In this document: positions 8,885 to 22,642 of the stretch, one piece after another | How positions within the stretch are numbered: position 1 is the stretch's first letter | Layout: every line of letters starts with the position of its first letter | Origin: an uncultured Pelagibacteraceae bacterium | GTDB lineage: Bacteria; Pseudomonadota; Alphaproteobacteria; Pelagibacterales; Pelagibacteraceae | Direction: 5' to 3' | NCBI GenBank assembly: GCA_902514745.1 | Contig: CABXRX010000004.1 | Span: forward strand, 1-44,488 | Length of the DNA: 44,488 bases | Notes under the pieces: generated by a model | What the model was told of the DNA's origin: nothing | The model's input: only the letters and a program-made list of their open reading frames with translations | Databases searched by the model: none | Position numbers and translations under genes: made by a program

Positions 8885-10801
8885 ATGCCTATAATTACAC
8901 TACCAGATGGAAATAACTTAACATTTCCAGACAAAGTTACAGGTTTAGATGTAGCTGAAAAAATTAGTAAGTCACTTGCTAAACAAGCACTGATAATGAG
9001 TGTAGATGGTGAACTTAAAGATTTATATTTTGAAATAGATAAGGACTGTTCAGTAAAAATTTTTACGGCAAAAGACCCCGAAGGTTTAGATGCAATTCGT
9101 CATGATACTACTCATATAATGGCTATGGCTGTTCAGGAATTATTTCCTGGAACAAAGCTAGCAATTGGACCAGCAATCAAAGATGGTTTTTATTATGATT
9201 TTTATAGAGAAGATCCTTTTATTCCAAAAGATTTAGAAAAAATAGAAATTAAAATGAAAGAGATAGTAGAAAAAGATGAAAAAACACGTAGAGAGGTTTG
9301 GGAGAGAGAACATACTAAAAAACATTACGGAGAATTAGGAGAAAAATATAAAGTCGAATTAGTTGACATGATACCGGAAGGTAATGATGTTTCGATTTAT
9401 TTTCATGGAAAATGGTATGATCTTTGTAGAGGTCCACACTTATTATCTACTGGCAAAATTGGTAAATATTTTAAACTTACAAAAGTTGCTGGCGCATATT
9501 GGAGAGGAAACTCAAATAATGAAATGCTTCAAAGAATTTACGGAACTGGTTGGGCAACTCAAAAAGATTTAGATAATTATTTAAAAAGAATTGAAGAAGC
9601 CGAAAAAAGAGACCATCGAAAATTAGGAAGAGAAATGGATTTATTTCATTTTAGAGAAGAAAGTCCTGGCTCAGTATTTTGGCATGAAAGAGGTTGGGCT
9701 CTGTTTCAAAAATTAATCAAATATATGAGAAGTAGACAAGATGATGCTGGTTATAAAGAAGTGAATACTCCAGAAATATTAGATAGACAATTATGGGAAA
9801 AATCTGGTCATTGGGAAAAATATGGAGAAAATATGTATACTTCAGAAACACCAGACGAAAAAGTATTTGCAATTAAACCAATGAACTGCCCTGGACATAT
9901 TCAAGTATTTAATCAAGGCTTAAAAAGTTACAGAGATTTACCTTTGCGTATTACAGAATTTGGTAAAGTACATCGTTATGAGCCTTCAGGAGCACTGCAT
10001 GGTCTATTAAGAGTAAGAGCATTCACGCAAGATGATGCTCATATATTTTGTTCTGAAGATCAAATTACAAGTGAATGTTTAGAGGTAACAAATTTAATTT
10101 TAGATATCTATAAAGATTTAGGTTTTGAAAATGTAATTCTAAAATATGCAGATAGACCAGAAGTGAGAGTTGGTGAAGATGATGTTTGGGATAAAGCAGA
10201 AGCTTCTTTGTTGGAAGCAGTCAAAGCATCTAAGTTAGAATACAGTATTAATAAGGGTGAAGGTGCATTTTATGGTCCAAAAATTGAATTTGTATTAAGA
10301 GATGCGATTGGAAGAGATTGGCAGTGTGGAACTTTGCAAGTAGATTTAAACTTACCTGGTAGATTAGATGCCTCTTACATTGACAAAGATGGATCTAAAA
10401 AAGTTCCAGTTATGCTTCATCGAGCTTTATTTGGTTCTTTAGAAAGATTTATCGGAATTCTGATAGAAAACTACGCAGGTAAGTTTCCTTTTTGGATTTC
10501 CCCTTTACAAACTATGGTAATACCTATTTCAGAAGAATTTAATGACTATGCGGTTAAAGTATCAAAAAAAATAAAAAAAGTAGGGATTAGTTCGGCTGTA
10601 GATTTAAAAAATAATAATTTAAATTATAAAATCAGAGATCATTCTCTAGCAAAAATACCAGTTTTGTTAATTTGTGGTAAAAAAGAAGTTGACTCCAATT
10701 CAGTAACTATTAGAAGGTTAGACTCTAACAAACAAGAAAATATGGATATAGACCAATTTTTAAAAACATTCTCTGCTTTAAATAAAGCATCCTCAAACTA
10801 A
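8885..10801 (+). CDS. thrS: threonyl-tRNA synthetase
   Basis: This class II synthetase charges tRNA-Thr and edits mischarged serine. At 638 residues it is full length. The TGS domain occupies about residues 1-61. The editing domain follows, with its HxxxH as HDTTH at 73-77 and the later YDLCRGPHL pair. The catalytic core contains KPMNCPGH with its Zn-binding Cys, motif 2 (RITEFGKVHRYEPSG) and motif 3 (MLHRALFGSLERFIGILIE). The anticodon-binding domain is at about 535-635. It abuts both the glycosyltransferase stop and the infC start. The thrS-infC-rpmI-rplT-pheST order is the classical one. A tRNA-Thr(GGT) lies elsewhere in this window, at 38408-38481. Confidence 0.98.
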   Translation: MPIITLPDGNNLTFPDKVTGLDVAEKISKSLAKQALIMSVDGELKDLYFEIDKDCSVKIFTAKDPEGLDAIRHDTTHIMAMAVQELFPGTKLAIGPAIKDGFYYDFYREDPFIPKDLEKIEIKMKEIVEKDEKTRREVWEREHTKKHYGELGEKYKVELVDMIPEGNDVSIYFHGKWYDLCRGPHLLSTGKIGKYFKLTKVAGAYWRGNSNNEMLQRIYGTGWATQKDLDNYLKRIEEAEKRDHRKLGREMDLFHFREESPGSVFWHERGWALFQKLIKYMRSRQDDAGYKEVNTPEILDRQLWEKSGHWEKYGENMYTSETPDEKVFAIKPMNCPGHIQVFNQGLKSYRDLPLRITEFGKVHRYEPSGALHGLLRVRAFTQDDAHIFCSEDQITSECLEVTNLILDIYKDLGFENVILKYADRPEVRVGEDDVWDKAEASLLEAVKASKLEYSINKGEGAFYGPKIEFVLRDAIGRDWQCGTLQVDLNLPGRLDASYIDKDGSKKVPVMLHRALFGSLERFIGILIENYAGKFPFWISPLQTMVIPISEEFNDYAVKVSKKIKKVGISSAVDLKNNNLNYKIRDHSLAKIPVLLICGKKEVDSNSVTIRRLDSNKQENMDIDQFLKTFSALNKASSN

Positions 10802-11347
10802 GTGGCAGATTTTAAACAAAATTATTTTCAAAGAAGAACAAAAGACAAAGGTCCAAGATCTAACAACAGAATTTCTTCACCTGATGTTCAGGTTATAGCA
10901 AGTGATGGTGAAAATCTTGGAGTGATGAATACAAATGAGGCAATCTCAATGGCAAAAAATCAAGGATTAGATTTAATTGAGATAGCAGCTAATGCCAACC
11001 CACCTGTTTGTAAAATTATGGATATGGGTAAGTTTAAATACGACGCTCAGAAAAAAGCAAATATCGCCAAAAAAAAACAAAAAATTGTTTTATTAAAAGA
11101 AATCAAAATGAGGCCTGTTACAGAAACTCATGATTATGATTTTAAGGTTAAAAATGCAAAAAAATTTATAGCCAAAGGAGATAAAGTAAAATTTACCGTC
11201 AGATTCAAAGGTCGTGAATTACAACACTCTCATTTAGGAAAAGAATTGATGGATAAGATCAAAGAGGACATGAAGGATATTGGAAAGGTAGAATTGCATC
11301 CAAAGTTTGACGGGAAGCAAATGATTATGGTAATTCAGCCTTTATAG
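10802..11347 (+). CDS. infC: translation initiation factor IF-3
   Basis: IF-3 binds the 30S subunit, prevents premature 50S joining and checks start-codon fidelity. The 181-residue product has the usual two domains joined by a Lys-rich linker: the N-terminal VIASDGENLGVMNTNEAI region and the C-terminal KEIKMRPVTETHDYDFK region. The start is GTG, directly after the thrS stop. In enteric bacteria infC uses the rare AUU for autoregulation; here the weaker GTG could allow similar discrimination, though that is inference. It is followed by rpmI after 53 bases. Confidence 0.97.
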   Translation: MADFKQNYFQRRTKDKGPRSNNRISSPDVQVIASDGENLGVMNTNEAISMAKNQGLDLIEIAANANPPVCKIMDMGKFKYDAQKKANIAKKKQKIVLLKEIKMRPVTETHDYDFKVKNAKKFIAKGDKVKFTVRFKGRELQHSHLGKELMDKIKEDMKDIGKVELHPKFDGKQMIMVIQPL

Positions 11348-11400
11348 GCCTTAATATAGGTTGTAAATTTATATCAATCTTTGTATAACACCGCAGAATT

Positions 11401-11607
11401 ATGCCGAAATTAAAAACAAAAAGCTCAGCAAAAAAAAGATTTAAGATATCTGCAAAGGGTAAAGTAATGTCAGCCCAAGCTGGTAAAAGACATGGCATGA
11501 TAAAAAGAACTAATTCTCAAATAAGAAAATTAAGAGGCACAACAACAATGTCTAAGCAAGATGGAAAAATTGTTAAGTCGTACATGCCTTACAGTTTAAG
11601 AGGTTAA
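11401..11607 (+). CDS. rpmI: 50S ribosomal protein L35
   Basis: A small, very basic ribosomal protein of 68 residues, beginning [15 protein letters not shown] and containing the family motif GKRHGMIKR. It lies between infC and rplT, its universal neighbours. The 53-base gap from infC is the longest inside this cluster and could hold a leader or an L20-type autoregulatory site, but no convincing structure was seen. The next gene, rplT, starts 2 bases after the stop. Confidence 0.97.
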   Translation: MPKLKTKSSAKKRFKISAKGKVMSAQAGKRHGMIKRTNSQIRKLRGTTTMSKQDGKIVKSYMPYSLRG

Positions 11608-11609
11608 TA

Positions 11610-11966
11610 ATGGCAAGAGTAAAAAGAGGCGTAACTAGTAAAGCAAAACATAAAAAGGTTTTGAAAGCTGTCAAGGGTCAATGGGGTAGAAGAAAAAATA
11701 CTATCAGAGTTGCTAAACAGGCAATGGAGAAAGCAATGCAGTATGCTTACAGAGACAGAAGAAATAAAAAAAGAGATTTCAAATCTTTGTGGATACAACG
11801 AATTAACGCCGGTGTTAGAGCTGAAGGTTTGACTTATTCTAAATTTATCAATGGTCTTGGTAAATGTGGAATTACAATTGATCGAAAAATTCTCGCTGAA
11901 ATTGCTTACGATAGCCCAGAGGCATTTAAAACCATTGTACAAAAAGCTCAATCAGCTTTAAATTAA
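11610..11966 (+). CDS. rplT: 50S ribosomal protein L20
   Basis: This 118-residue large-subunit assembly protein starts [19 protein letters not shown], as is standard, and has the long basic N-terminal helix that threads into 23S rRNA. The globular C-terminal domain ends in the usual [10 protein letters not shown] segment. In other bacteria L20 represses its own operon. It lies 2 bases after rpmI and 43 bases before pheS. Confidence 0.98.
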   Translation: MARVKRGVTSKAKHKKVLKAVKGQWGRRKNTIRVAKQAMEKAMQYAYRDRRNKKRDFKSLWIQRINAGVRAEGLTYSKFINGLGKCGITIDRKILAEIAYDSPEAFKTIVQKAQSALN

Positions 11967-12009
11967 TCTTCGCTATTGTTTTTATTTCTTAAGGAAATAA
12001 TCTACCAAT

Positions 12010-13077
12010 ATGTCAGACATAAAAAATATTCATAATGATTATTCGACTAAACTTAATAATAATTTAAGTTTAGAAGAAATTAATCAAATTAAGACAGAGT
12101 TATTTGGCAAGAATGGTCTAATTTCTTCTCAATTTAAAAATATTGGATCTATACCAGAGACAAGTAGAAAAAAATTTGCATCAGATCTAAATCAAATTAA
12201 GGACGAGTTACAAAATTTAATAACAAATAAAATTAGTGAAATTGAATCAAAAAAAATAAATGAAAAATTAGAAAATGAAAAAGTTGATGTAACTCTTCCT
12301 GAACGATCATTTATAAGAGGTAAAATTCATCCTGTTTCACAAACTATCGATGAAATTTCATCAATCTTTTCTGAGATAGGTTTTAGTGTTGAAGAGGGCC
12401 CAGATATTGAAAATGAATATAATAATTTTACGGCTTTAAACACCCCTGACAATCATCCAGCAAGAGATATGCATGACACATTTTATCTTAATGAGAATAA
12501 AGAAATATTATTAAGAACTCATACGTCTCCAGTTCAAATTAGAACAATGTTAAAAGATAAACCTCCTTTTAAAATTATTGCGCCTGGAAGAACTTACAGG
12601 TCTGATAGTGACCAAACACATGCTCCAATGTTTCATCAAGTAGAAGGCTTGCACATAGACAAAGATATAAATATGGGACATCTTAAAGGTTGTTTAAATT
12701 ATTTTATAAAAGAGTTTTTTGAGGTTGAAAAAATTAAAATGAGATTTAGACCAAGCCACTTTCCATTTACAGAACCATCAGCAGAAGTAGATATTGGTTA
12801 TGAAATTAAAGATGGGAAAATAATTATTGGAGAGGGTGACCAATGGCTTGAAATTCTAGGGTGCGGAATGGTTCACCCTAATGTCTTGAAAAATGTGAAA
12901 GTTGATCCTTTAAAATACCAGGGATATGCATTTGGAATTGGGATTGATAGATTGGCGATGCTTAAATATGGAATTAATGATTTAAGGGCTTTCTTTGATT
13001 GCGATTATAGATGGTTAAATCATTTTGGTTTTGATCCTTTAGATGTACCAACAAATTATAGAGGTTTAAGTCGATGA
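12010..13077 (+). CDS. pheS: phenylalanyl-tRNA synthetase alpha subunit
   Basis: This catalytic subunit of the alpha2-beta2 class II synthetase charges tRNA-Phe. The 355 residues include an N-terminal coiled coil (about 1-90), motif 1 near [15 protein letters not shown], motif 2 in [18 protein letters not shown] and motif 3 in [14 protein letters not shown]. The 43-base leader carries a 7-bp hairpin (TTATTTC/GAAATAA, 11982-12000) that overlaps the AAGGAA ribosome-binding site; this is suggestive but may be chance. The stop overlaps the pheT start by 4 bases. The matching tRNA-Phe(GAA) is at 42595-42669. Confidence 0.98.
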   Translation: MSDIKNIHNDYSTKLNNNLSLEEINQIKTELFGKNGLISSQFKNIGSIPETSRKKFASDLNQIKDELQNLITNKISEIESKKINEKLENEKVDVTLPERSFIRGKIHPVSQTIDEISSIFSEIGFSVEEGPDIENEYNNFTALNTPDNHPARDMHDTFYLNENKEILLRTHTSPVQIRTMLKDKPPFKIIAPGRTYRSDSDQTHAPMFHQVEGLHIDKDINMGHLKGCLNYFIKEFFEVEKIKMRFRPSHFPFTEPSAEVDIGYEIKDGKIIIGEGDQWLEILGCGMVHPNVLKNVKVDPLKYQGYAFGIGIDRLAMLKYGINDLRAFFDCDYRWLNHFGFDPLDVPTNYRGLSR

Positions 13078-15482
13078 AAATTACATTTGATTGGTTAAAA
13101 GATCATTTAGATACAAAATTAAAAGAAGAAAAACTTTTAGAACAGTTAACAAATGTTGGGTTAGAGGTTGAAAGTGTGGAAGATTTATCTTCTGGTCTTG
13201 ATTTATTCAAAGTGGCAAAAATTTTAAAGACAGAAAAACACCCAAACGCAGATCGGCTTAAAGTTTGTGATGTTGATGTTGGAGAAAAAGAAATTAAAAA
13301 AGTTGTATGTGGTGCACCTAATGCAATAGAGGGATTAATTACAATATATGCTCCTCCTGGAGCAGTTGTTCCAAAAAGTAAAGTAAAATTAGTGGTGGCT
13401 AAAATTAGAGATGTTACCTCTTATGGGATGCTTTGTTCTGAGTCTGAATTAAATTTATCTGATGAAAGTGATGGAATAATAGAATTATCATTAAAAAAAT
13501 ATGAAAAAAGTATTGGAAAAAGTTATTTTTCAAAATCAGACTCTAATCTTATAGATCTATCAATTACCCCTAATAGACCAGATTGTCTTGGTGTTAGAGG
13601 AATAGCGAGAGACCTTGCAGCTTCAGGTTTTGGAAAATTAAAAAATTTAAAAGAAAAAAAAATTAAGTCAAAATCTAAGCAAATTATAAAAGTAAAAATT
13701 AATAAAGATAAAAATCAAGCATGTAGCTCTTTTGGCAGTTGTTTAATTACCAATGTAAAAAATACTGAAAGTCCAAAGTGGCTAAAAGATAAATTAGTTT
13801 CAATTGGGCAAAAGCCAATTTCAGCAATAGTTGATATTACCAATTATGTAATGCTTGATATTAATCGTCCATTACATGCGTATGATGCAGATAAGATTGA
13901 AAAAGGTATTGTAGTTCGAAACTCCAAATTTGGAGAAGAATTTACAGCTCTAGATAACAAAAGTTATAAATTAGATGATGGGATGTGTGTTATAAGTGAT
14001 GACAAAGGTGTATTGGGATTAGGTGGTATTATTGGAGGTATAAGATCTGGTACTGAACTTAATACTAAAAATATTCTATTAGAGTCAGCTTATTTCAAAC
14101 CTAGATCAATTAGAAGCACATCAAAAAAACTAAACCTAGACACGGATGCAAAGTTTAGGTTTGAAAGAGGTATTGATCCATCATCTATTGAAGATGGATT
14201 AAATAAAGCAGCATTATTAATTAGAGATATTTGTGGTGGAGAAATTAGTAAAATTGATATTCAAAGAATTGAAACAAGTAAAAATAAAACTATTAAATTT
14301 GATACCAATTTATTTAAAAAAATAACTGGATTTCAAATTTCAACTAAGGAAATTTTTAAAATCTTAGAGAACCTTGGTTTTAAAATTAAAAAAGAAAAAA
14401 AATATTTAAAATTAACTATCCCAACATGGAGACCAGATATTTCACAGGAAATAGATATTGTTGAGGAGTTAGTAAGAATTACTGGATATGATAAGATAAA
14501 AATTATAGATCCAATTAAAGAAAGAACTAAATCTACGCTAACTCAGTCACAAAAGTTATTTCATTTTTTACAAAGAGCAGTTGCTTCTAAAGGTTATTTG
14601 GAAGCAATAACATGGTCATTTACTGACTCAAATTATAACGACCATTTTAAAGATAAGAAAAAAGAAATTAGAATTGTAAACCCAATAAGTTCAGATTTAG
14701 GAGTTTTAAGAAACTCAATATTTTCAAATTTAATTATGTATATGAATAAAAATTTGGATAGGGGATTCAAAGATTTATCTATATTTGAAATAGGTCCAAT
14801 TTTTACTGGTTCAAATCCAGGCGAACAAAATACAGTCGTTTGTGGATTGTCGGCAGGTAAAAGATCAAGATTATCATGGGTTGAAAAAGAGAGAAATGTT
14901 GATGTATTTGATGTTAAAAGAGATGTAGTGCAGACTTTAGTTGAAGCTGGATACAATTCTGATAAATTTTTCATAGATAGCGAAACACCAAATTATTACC
15001 ATCCAGGTAAGTCAGGTAGATTATTTTTAAATAGAGGCAAAGATCAAATAGCAGCTTATTTTGGTGAGATCCATCCAAATATTTTAAAAAAGATAGATAT
15101 TAAAACAGAGACTTTAGTGGGTTTTGAAATTTTTTTAGATAATTTAAAATTACCAAAAAAAACATTAAAAGATCAAAAAATTAAATTTGAAGTCTCAGAT
15201 TATCAGAAATCTGAGAGAGACTTTGCGTTTATAGTTGATAAAAACGTTGAAGCTCAGGATTTAATTAATGCTATTTCAAATGTAGATCAAAAACTAATAA
15301 GTAATATTAAAGTTTTTGATGTTTATGAAGGTGAAAATATTCCAGAAAATCAAAAGTCAATAGCAATTAGTGTAACTATACAATCATCAGAAAAAACACT
15401 AAATGATAATGATTTAGAAAATATCAATAACTCTATAGTTAAAACAGTTGAAAACAAAACTGGTGCTAAAATACGTTCATAA
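13074..15482 (+). CDS. pheT: phenylalanyl-tRNA synthetase beta subunit
   Basis: This large subunit of PheRS holds the editing site and the tRNA-binding domains. The 802-residue length is typical. The N-terminal EMAP-type tRNA-binding domain (about 40-150) contains [12 protein letters not shown]. The B3/B4 editing region contains [16 protein letters not shown] and [21 protein letters not shown] segments. The B5 domain follows, then the degenerate catalytic-like core, and a C-terminal FDX-ACB anticodon-binding domain with the [13 protein letters not shown] signature. It is coupled to pheS by an ATGA overlap and followed by lepA after 5 bases. Confidence 0.98.
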   Translation: MKITFDWLKDHLDTKLKEEKLLEQLTNVGLEVESVEDLSSGLDLFKVAKILKTEKHPNADRLKVCDVDVGEKEIKKVVCGAPNAIEGLITIYAPPGAVVPKSKVKLVVAKIRDVTSYGMLCSESELNLSDESDGIIELSLKKYEKSIGKSYFSKSDSNLIDLSITPNRPDCLGVRGIARDLAASGFGKLKNLKEKKIKSKSKQIIKVKINKDKNQACSSFGSCLITNVKNTESPKWLKDKLVSIGQKPISAIVDITNYVMLDINRPLHAYDADKIEKGIVVRNSKFGEEFTALDNKSYKLDDGMCVISDDKGVLGLGGIIGGIRSGTELNTKNILLESAYFKPRSIRSTSKKLNLDTDAKFRFERGIDPSSIEDGLNKAALLIRDICGGEISKIDIQRIETSKNKTIKFDTNLFKKITGFQISTKEIFKILENLGFKIKKEKKYLKLTIPTWRPDISQEIDIVEELVRITGYDKIKIIDPIKERTKSTLTQSQKLFHFLQRAVASKGYLEAITWSFTDSNYNDHFKDKKKEIRIVNPISSDLGVLRNSIFSNLIMYMNKNLDRGFKDLSIFEIGPIFTGSNPGEQNTVVCGLSAGKRSRLSWVEKERNVDVFDVKRDVVQTLVEAGYNSDKFFIDSETPNYYHPGKSGRLFLNRGKDQIAAYFGEIHPNILKKIDIKTETLVGFEIFLDNLKLPKKTLKDQKIKFEVSDYQKSERDFAFIVDKNVEAQDLINAISNVDQKLISNIKVFDVYEGENIPENQKSIAISVTIQSSEKTLNDNDLENINNSIVKTVENKTGAKIRS

Positions 15483-15487
15483 AGCAA

Positions 15488-17296
15488 ATGAGTAATATTG
15501 ATAATATCAGAAATTTTGCAATTATTGCTCATATTGATCACGGTAAATCAACAATAGCAGATAGAATAATTCATAGCTGTGGTGGACTTACTGAAAGAGA
15601 GATGAAAGCCCAAGTTCTAGATTCAATGGATATTGAGCGCGAAAGAGGAATTACAATTAAGGCTCAGACTGTAAAACTTAATTATAAAGCAAAAGATGGT
15701 AAAGATTACATATTAAATATTATCGATACTCCTGGTCATGTAGATTTTAGTTATGAGGTGAGTAGATCTCTTTATGCTTGTGAGGGATCAATTTTAATTG
15801 TTGACAGCACTCAAGGAGTAGAAGCACAAACTCTTGCAAACGTTTATCAGGCTTTAGATATTGATCATGAAATAGTGCCGGTTTTAAATAAAGTAGATCT
15901 TCCCGCATCAGATTTAGATAGAACAAAAAAACAAATTGAAGAAGTAATTGGTATCGATACTGAGAAAGCAATTCCTTGTTCTGGAAAAACAGGTGAAGGT
16001 ATTCAAGATATTTTAGAGCAAATCATTAATGTTTTACCTGGCCCTAAGGGTGAAAGTTTAGGAGATTTAAAATGTTTGCTGGTTGATAGTTGGTATGACA
16101 CATATTTAGGAGTTGTTATTTTAGTGAGAGTTATTGACGGTAAAATTTCTAAAAATATGAGAATTAAAATGATGTCAACCAATCAAGAATATATTGTTGA
16201 AAAAGTTGGTGTATTTACCCCAAAAGCTACAGATATAAGTGAATTAAATGCTGGAGAAATAGGTTTTATAACAACCGGAATAAAAGTTTTATCTGAAACA
16301 AAAGTTGGTGACACAATATGTGAAGCAGCAAAACCTTTAAAAGAAGCATTACCTGGTTTTAAACCAAGTAAACCTGTGGTATTTTGTGGATTATTTCCTG
16401 TAGACAGCTCTGAGTATCAAAAATTAAAAGATGGTTTGGCAAAACTACAATTGAACGATGCAAGTTTTTCATTTGAACCAGAGTCCTCTTCAGCATTAGG
16501 ATTAGGTTTTAGATGTGGGTTTTTGGGTCTACTCCATTTAGAAATTGTAACAGAAAGATTAGAAAGAGAATTTGATGTAAATTTATTAACAACAACTCCA
16601 GGAGTAGTTTATAAAGTTTATATGAATAGTGGAGATATTGTTGATCTTCATAATCCCTCAAGTCTACCAGATCCAACATTAATAAAGTTAATTGAAGAAC
16701 CATGGATAAAAGCAACTATAATTACTCCAGATGAATACTTAGGATCGATAATAAAAATGTGTCAGGATAAAAGAGGAGTACAAATAAATCTAAGTTATTC
16801 TGGAAATAGAGCTGTTGTAATATATGAATTGCCTTTAAATGAAGTAGTTTTTGATTTTAATGACCGTTTAAAATCAATGACTAGTGGATATGCTAGTTTT
16901 GATTATGAAATTATCGAACATAGAGAAGGTGATTTAGTTAAACTTGGAATTTTAGTTAACGCAGAGCCGGTAGACGCGCTAGCAATGATGATCCACAAAA
17001 ATTTTGCTCAAAGAACAGGAAGAGAAGTTTGTGAAAAACTAAAGGATTTAATTCCAAGACATAATTTTATGATACCAGTCCAAGCAGCAATTGGGGGCAA
17101 GATAATAGCTAGAGAAACTATTAAAGGTTTTAAAAAAGATGTTTTAACTAAAATTCATGGAGGAGGAGCCACAGACAGAAAAAGAAAGCTTCTAGAAAAA
17201 CAAAAAAAGGGTAAGGCTCGTTCAAAACAGTTTGGAAGAGTAGAAATTCCCCAGGAGGCATTTATTGGTGTTCTCAAGATTTCAAAAGAAAAATAA
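15488..17296 (+). CDS. lepA: elongation factor 4 (LepA) GTPase
   Basis: This ribosome-associated translational GTPase is implicated in back-translocation and ribosome biogenesis. The 602 residues match the family. G1 is AHIDHGKST (14-22), G3 is DTPGHVDF (80-87) and G4 is NKVD (about 134-137). EF-G-like domains II, III and V follow, and the LepA-specific C-terminal domain ends with [20 protein letters not shown]. It lacks EF-G domain IV, as expected. It is the last protein gene of the translation run. tRNA-Ser begins 2 bases after the stop, so the mRNA 3' end may be made by tRNA processing. Confidence 0.98.
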   Translation: MSNIDNIRNFAIIAHIDHGKSTIADRIIHSCGGLTEREMKAQVLDSMDIERERGITIKAQTVKLNYKAKDGKDYILNIIDTPGHVDFSYEVSRSLYACEGSILIVDSTQGVEAQTLANVYQALDIDHEIVPVLNKVDLPASDLDRTKKQIEEVIGIDTEKAIPCSGKTGEGIQDILEQIINVLPGPKGESLGDLKCLLVDSWYDTYLGVVILVRVIDGKISKNMRIKMMSTNQEYIVEKVGVFTPKATDISELNAGEIGFITTGIKVLSETKVGDTICEAAKPLKEALPGFKPSKPVVFCGLFPVDSSEYQKLKDGLAKLQLNDASFSFEPESSSALGLGFRCGFLGLLHLEIVTERLEREFDVNLLTTTPGVVYKVYMNSGDIVDLHNPSSLPDPTLIKLIEEPWIKATIITPDEYLGSIIKMCQDKRGVQINLSYSGNRAVVIYELPLNEVVFDFNDRLKSMTSGYASFDYEIIEHREGDLVKLGILVNAEPVDALAMMIHKNFAQRTGREVCEKLKDLIPRHNFMIPVQAAIGGKIIARETIKGFKKDVLTKIHGGGATDRKRKLLEKQKKGKARSKQFGRVEIPQEAFIGVLKISKEK

Positions 17297-17298
17297 TT

Positions 17299-17388
17299 GG
17301 AGAGGTGGCCGAGTGGTTGAAGGCGCACGCTTGGAAAGCGTGTAAAGGAGCAATCCTTTCATGGGTTCGAATCCCATTCTCTCCGCCA
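17299..17388 (+). tRNA. tRNA-Ser (anticodon GGA)
   Basis: A complete class II cloverleaf of 90 nt with encoded CCA. The acceptor is GGAGAGG/TCTCTCC (one G-U), with discriminator G. The anticodon stem CACGC/GCGTG carries loop TTGGAAA, anticodon GGA, reading UCC/UCU. The long variable arm AAAGGA-GCAA-TCCTTT is characteristic of serine. The T loop is the standard TTCGAAT. It starts 2 bases after lepA. Confidence 0.97.
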
Positions 17389-17470
17389 TCAAATAAGCCT
17401 CAATTTACTTTATTAATTAACCATTTTTTACTTAATTTAGTGAAGATAAATAAGCATTTTTTTGAAAAAA

Positions 17471-17479
17471 TGTTATAAT
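17471..17479 (+). promoter_or_regulatory. candidate extended -10 promoter for gyrB
   Basis: TGT-TATAAT at 17471-17479 is an extended -10 (TGn plus a perfect hexamer) 23 bases upstream of the gyrB ATG. No clear -35 is present, as is common for extended -10 promoters. It lies in the 114-base A+T-rich gap between tRNA-Ser and gyrB, which holds nothing else recognisable. Confidence 0.45.
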
Positions 17480-17499
17480 TTTTTTTTCCAAAAATTTAA

Positions 17500-19563
<2,064 letters not shown>

Positions 19564-19565
19564 TA

Positions 19566-20846
19566 ATGAGGTTGTTTGAAACTTCAAAATATCATTTTTT
19601 TAAAAAATCGACTTATATAGGTTTAAGATGGATTGGTATTATCGGGCAATTAATATCAATTTACTTTGTCTATTTTTTTTTAAATTTTGATTTTGACTTT
19701 ATCATTTCAAATCTTGTTATATTTTTGGGTATTCTAAGTAATCTATATTTATTTTTTATATACAAAAAAACACAATTATCAGATAGATCAGCTTTTATTT
19801 TTTTAGTAATTGATATATTGCAGTTAGGTGCATTACTTTATCTAACAGGTGGAGTAGCTAATCCATTTGTCATTTTTTTATTAATTCCAAGTATTTTTGC
19901 ATCATCAAATCTAAGTTTTAAAACTAATTTTTTATTAGTATTTCTAACTATAATTATTATTTTTATACTTACATTTTATTCATTAGATTTACCTTCGCCG
20001 ATTAGTGACCATTTTCATGTAAATTCGTATTATTTTTATTCAATTCCATTATCATTAATAATTGCTTTAATTTTTTTAAATTATTTAGCTATGTCATTTG
20101 GAACACAATCTAGATTAAGAAGAGAGGCGTTAGCAAAAATGGAGGAGGTCATGGCTACTGAACATGAACTTCTATCATTAGGGGGCCAAGCTGCAGCTGC
20201 AGCTCATTCACTTGGAACTCCTTTGTCTACAATAAAGATTATTACCCATGATTTAGAAAAACAATTTAAAAATCAGGAGGATGTTAAAAAAGATATAGAG
20301 CTATTGTCTAGTCAAGTAGAAAGATGTAATGAAATTTTAAAAAAATTAACTTTAAATCCAGTAGAAGAAGATGATTTTATAGATAAAGATCTTTCAATGA
20401 GAGATTATCTCAGTGAAATTATTTCTTCATTTAGAGAGATAAGTCAAAAAAAATTTACTTTTAATTACGATCAATTTTCAAATCAAAAAAAAATAACTAA
20501 ATCTATAGAAATTGTTTATGGATTAAGAAATTTTATTGGAAATGCCAATAAATTTTCTAATAATGAAGTCAATATTACTTTAAAAAGTGATAGTGAATTT
20601 ACAGAAATTACTATTGAAGATGATGGAAATGGATATCCAAAAGATGTCCTACCAAAAATTGGAGAACCTTATTTAAAAACGAATAATCCTAATGAAAAAT
20701 CAAAATCAGGATTGGGATTAGGTTTATTTATTGGGAAAACTCTTTTAGAAAAAAATTTTGCCTTAATTGATTGCAGAAATTCAAAAACGAGAAGTGGGGC
20801 AGAAGTGATTATAAAATGGAATAATAAAGATTTATTTAATATTTAA
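19566..20846 (+). CDS. regB: RegB/PrrB-family redox sensor histidine kinase
   Basis: This membrane sensor kinase is of the type that adjusts energy metabolism to respiratory redox state. Six hydrophobic segments fill residues 20-180. The RegB heptapeptide GGxxNPF, implicated in quinone sensing, is GGVANPF at 95-101. The H-box is [13 protein letters not shown] with phospho-acceptor His214. Cys254 in QVERCNEIL matches the position of the redox-active cysteine of RegB. The N box (NFIGNANKF), G1 (DDGNGYP, 352-358) and G2 (GLGLGLFIG, 382-390) are intact. The gene starts 2 bases after gyrB, so the two are probably cotranscribed. No regA response regulator is in the window. The stop overlaps the convergent cobT stop by 4 bases. 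Confidence 0.92.
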   Translation: MRLFETSKYHFFKKSTYIGLRWIGIIGQLISIYFVYFFLNFDFDFIISNLVIFLGILSNLYLFFIYKKTQLSDRSAFIFLVIDILQLGALLYLTGGVANPFVIFLLIPSIFASSNLSFKTNFLLVFLTIIIIFILTFYSLDLPSPISDHFHVNSYYFYSIPLSLIIALIFLNYLAMSFGTQSRLRREALAKMEEVMATEHELLSLGGQAAAAAHSLGTPLSTIKIITHDLEKQFKNQEDVKKDIELLSSQVERCNEILKKLTLNPVEEDDFIDKDLSMRDYLSEIISSFREISQKKFTFNYDQFSNQKKITKSIEIVYGLRNFIGNANKFSNNEVNITLKSDSEFTEITIEDDGNGYPKDVLPKIGEPYLKTNNPNEKSKSGLGLGLFIGKTLLEKNFALIDCRNSKTRSGAEVIIKWNNKDLFNI

Positions 20847-22642
20847 TGAAATTTTCTTTTAGCTTCAAATAAAGAACTTAATTGAGATATCATAACATCT
20901 CCTAATTCATTTACGTCTGTGATTTTGATTGCCTTGTCATAATATCTTGAAACGTCATGACCAATTCCAATTGCTAAAACTTCAATTTCAGTTTTGTTTT
21001 CAATGAATTTTACCATTTTCTTTAGATGTTTTTCTAAAAAATCACCTGAATTTACTGAAAGTGTTGAGTCGTCTACTGGTGCACCATCAGAAATTACCAT
21101 CATAATTTTTCTCTCCTCTTTTCTTTTTTTTAATCTATTGAATGCCCAAGAAATAGCTTCTCCATCAATATTCTCTTTTAACAAACCCTCTTTCAACATC
21201 AGCCCTAAATTATTTTTAGCTTGTCTCCAGTGAGTATCAGCACCTTTGTAAATTATATGTCTTAAATCATTTAATCTTCCAGGTGTTTTAGGTTTTGAAT
21301 TTTTATTCCAAAGTTCTCTACTTTGTCCACCTTTCCAGTTTTTTGTTGTAAACCCTAAAATTTCAACTTTAACTGAGCATCTTTCTAAAGTTCTAGATAA
21401 TATGTCAGCACATATTGCAGCTATAGTAATAGGTCTCCCTCTCATCGATCCAGAATTATCTATTAATAAAGTAACAATTGTGTCCTTGAAATCTAAATCC
21501 TTTTCTTTTTTAAATGATAATGAATTATATGGATCCATAATAATTCTTGGTAGTTTTGAACTATCGAGTAGCCCTTCTTCTAAATCAAAATCCCAAGCTC
21601 TGTTTTGCTTTGCAAGTAACTGTCTTTGAAGTTTATTTGCAAGCTTAGTTATTACATCTTGAAACCCAACTAATTGTTGATCTAGTGTTCTTCGAAGTTT
21701 TACCGCTTCTTCTGCATTTTCTAATTTTTCAGCTTTTGTGATTTCATCATATTGAGTTGTAAAAATTTTGTAATCTAAATTGATATTATCAAGATTTTTT
21801 TGAATTATTTGTTCTGAATTTTGCTCATCTGACTCCGTATCTGAAAGTTGTTCATCAAGATTAAATTCATCTATATTATAATCAGCGTCTAAAGTGGCCT
21901 GTGTTTCTTGATCATTATTTTCATCCTTATTGTCCTCTTTATCTTTATCCTGATTGTCGTTTGATGGATTGTCTTGACCTTGATCTTGATTTTCTTCTTT
22001 TTTTTCATCATCTTCTTCGCTCTGAAAAATATCCATTTCCTCTAAAATTTGAGAAAATCTGGCACTGTAATTATCTTGGTTTTCTAAATTTTGTTGTAAA
22101 AATTTTTTATGTTTTTCTATTGATTGTTCAAAATCTTTTTCCCAAAAATTTAATATTTTTGTTGTTAAAGGATTTAACTCTATTTGATGAAAGTTTTTAA
22201 GCATATATAGTTCAAATGCTTCTGTTACAGGCACATCTTCTTTTGTTTTTAATTTATCTTTTCTTTTAGTATTGATTATATTTGAATAATTTTGTTGAAA
22301 ATTTTTTTCGATACCTTTGAGCATTTTACCACCTAATACTTCATATCTTATCTTTTCAGCTACATTATATAGCGATCTTGACGAGGCATTAGAGGGAAGA
22401 TTTTTTCTGTAAACTGCATTATTAGAAAATTTTTTTTTTAAAGCAGCAGAGTCTGTGTCGGCACGTAATTTAATAAAATCACTTGGCTTTGTTACATCAT
22501 CAATTTCAATTAAGTCAAAATCTTTTTTTTTATCATCTTCTGATGATTTTCTTAATAAATCAAAATCATCTGAAATTACTTTTGCTGTTGAAGTTAATGC
22601 AAGTCTAAATTTTTCTTTTAAACTAGATATTTTATCACTCAT
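20843..22642 (-). CDS. cobT: cobaltochelatase CobT-type subunit (VWA domain)
   Basis: The 599-residue product matches the CobT family, the von Willebrand A subunit of aerobic cobaltochelatase, which with AAA+ CobS helps CobN insert cobalt into hydrogenobyrinic acid diamide. An N-terminal helical region is followed by a very acidic, low-complexity linker (about 205-275, rich in Asp, Glu, Asn and Gln). The C-terminal VWA domain has the MIDAS motif DNSGSMRG at 395-402. It abuts cobS directly. No cobN or other cobalamin gene is present here, so a metal-insertion or chaperone role other than B12 synthesis is possible; that is inference. Family membership is secure; the function is not. Confidence 0.9.
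   Translation of the reverse strand: MSDKISSLKEKFRLALTSTAKVISDDFDLLRKSSEDDKKKDFDLIEIDDVTKPSDFIKLRADTDSAALKKKFSNNAVYRKNLPSNASSRSLYNVAEKIRYEVLGGKMLKGIEKNFQQNYSNIINTKRKDKLKTKEDVPVTEAFELYMLKNFHQIELNPLTTKILNFWEKDFEQSIEKHKKFLQQNLENQDNYSARFSQILEEMDIFQSEEDDEKKEENQDQGQDNPSNDNQDKDKEDNKDENNDQETQATLDADYNIDEFNLDEQLSDTESDEQNSEQIIQKNLDNINLDYKIFTTQYDEITKAEKLENAEEAVKLRRTLDQQLVGFQDVITKLANKLQRQLLAKQNRAWDFDLEEGLLDSSKLPRIIMDPYNSLSFKKEKDLDFKDTIVTLLIDNSGSMRGRPITIAAICADILSRTLERCSVKVEILGFTTKNWKGGQSRELWNKNSKPKTPGRLNDLRHIIYKGADTHWRQAKNNLGLMLKEGLLKENIDGEAISWAFNRLKKRKEERKIMMVISDGAPVDDSTLSVNSGDFLEKHLKKMVKFIENKTEIEVLAIGIGHDVSRYYDKAIKITDVNELGDVMISQLSSLFEAKRKFH

Noticed and set aside
11604..11951. 115-codon minus-strand frame opposite rplT.
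   Set aside because: It is the antisense of a certain ribosomal protein gene, with Phe/Ser/Cys-rich composition typical of a shadow frame.
11982..12000. Hairpin before pheS as an attenuator.
   Set aside because: Only 7 A/T-rich pairs, no T-run and no Phe-rich leader peptide, so regulation is not supported.
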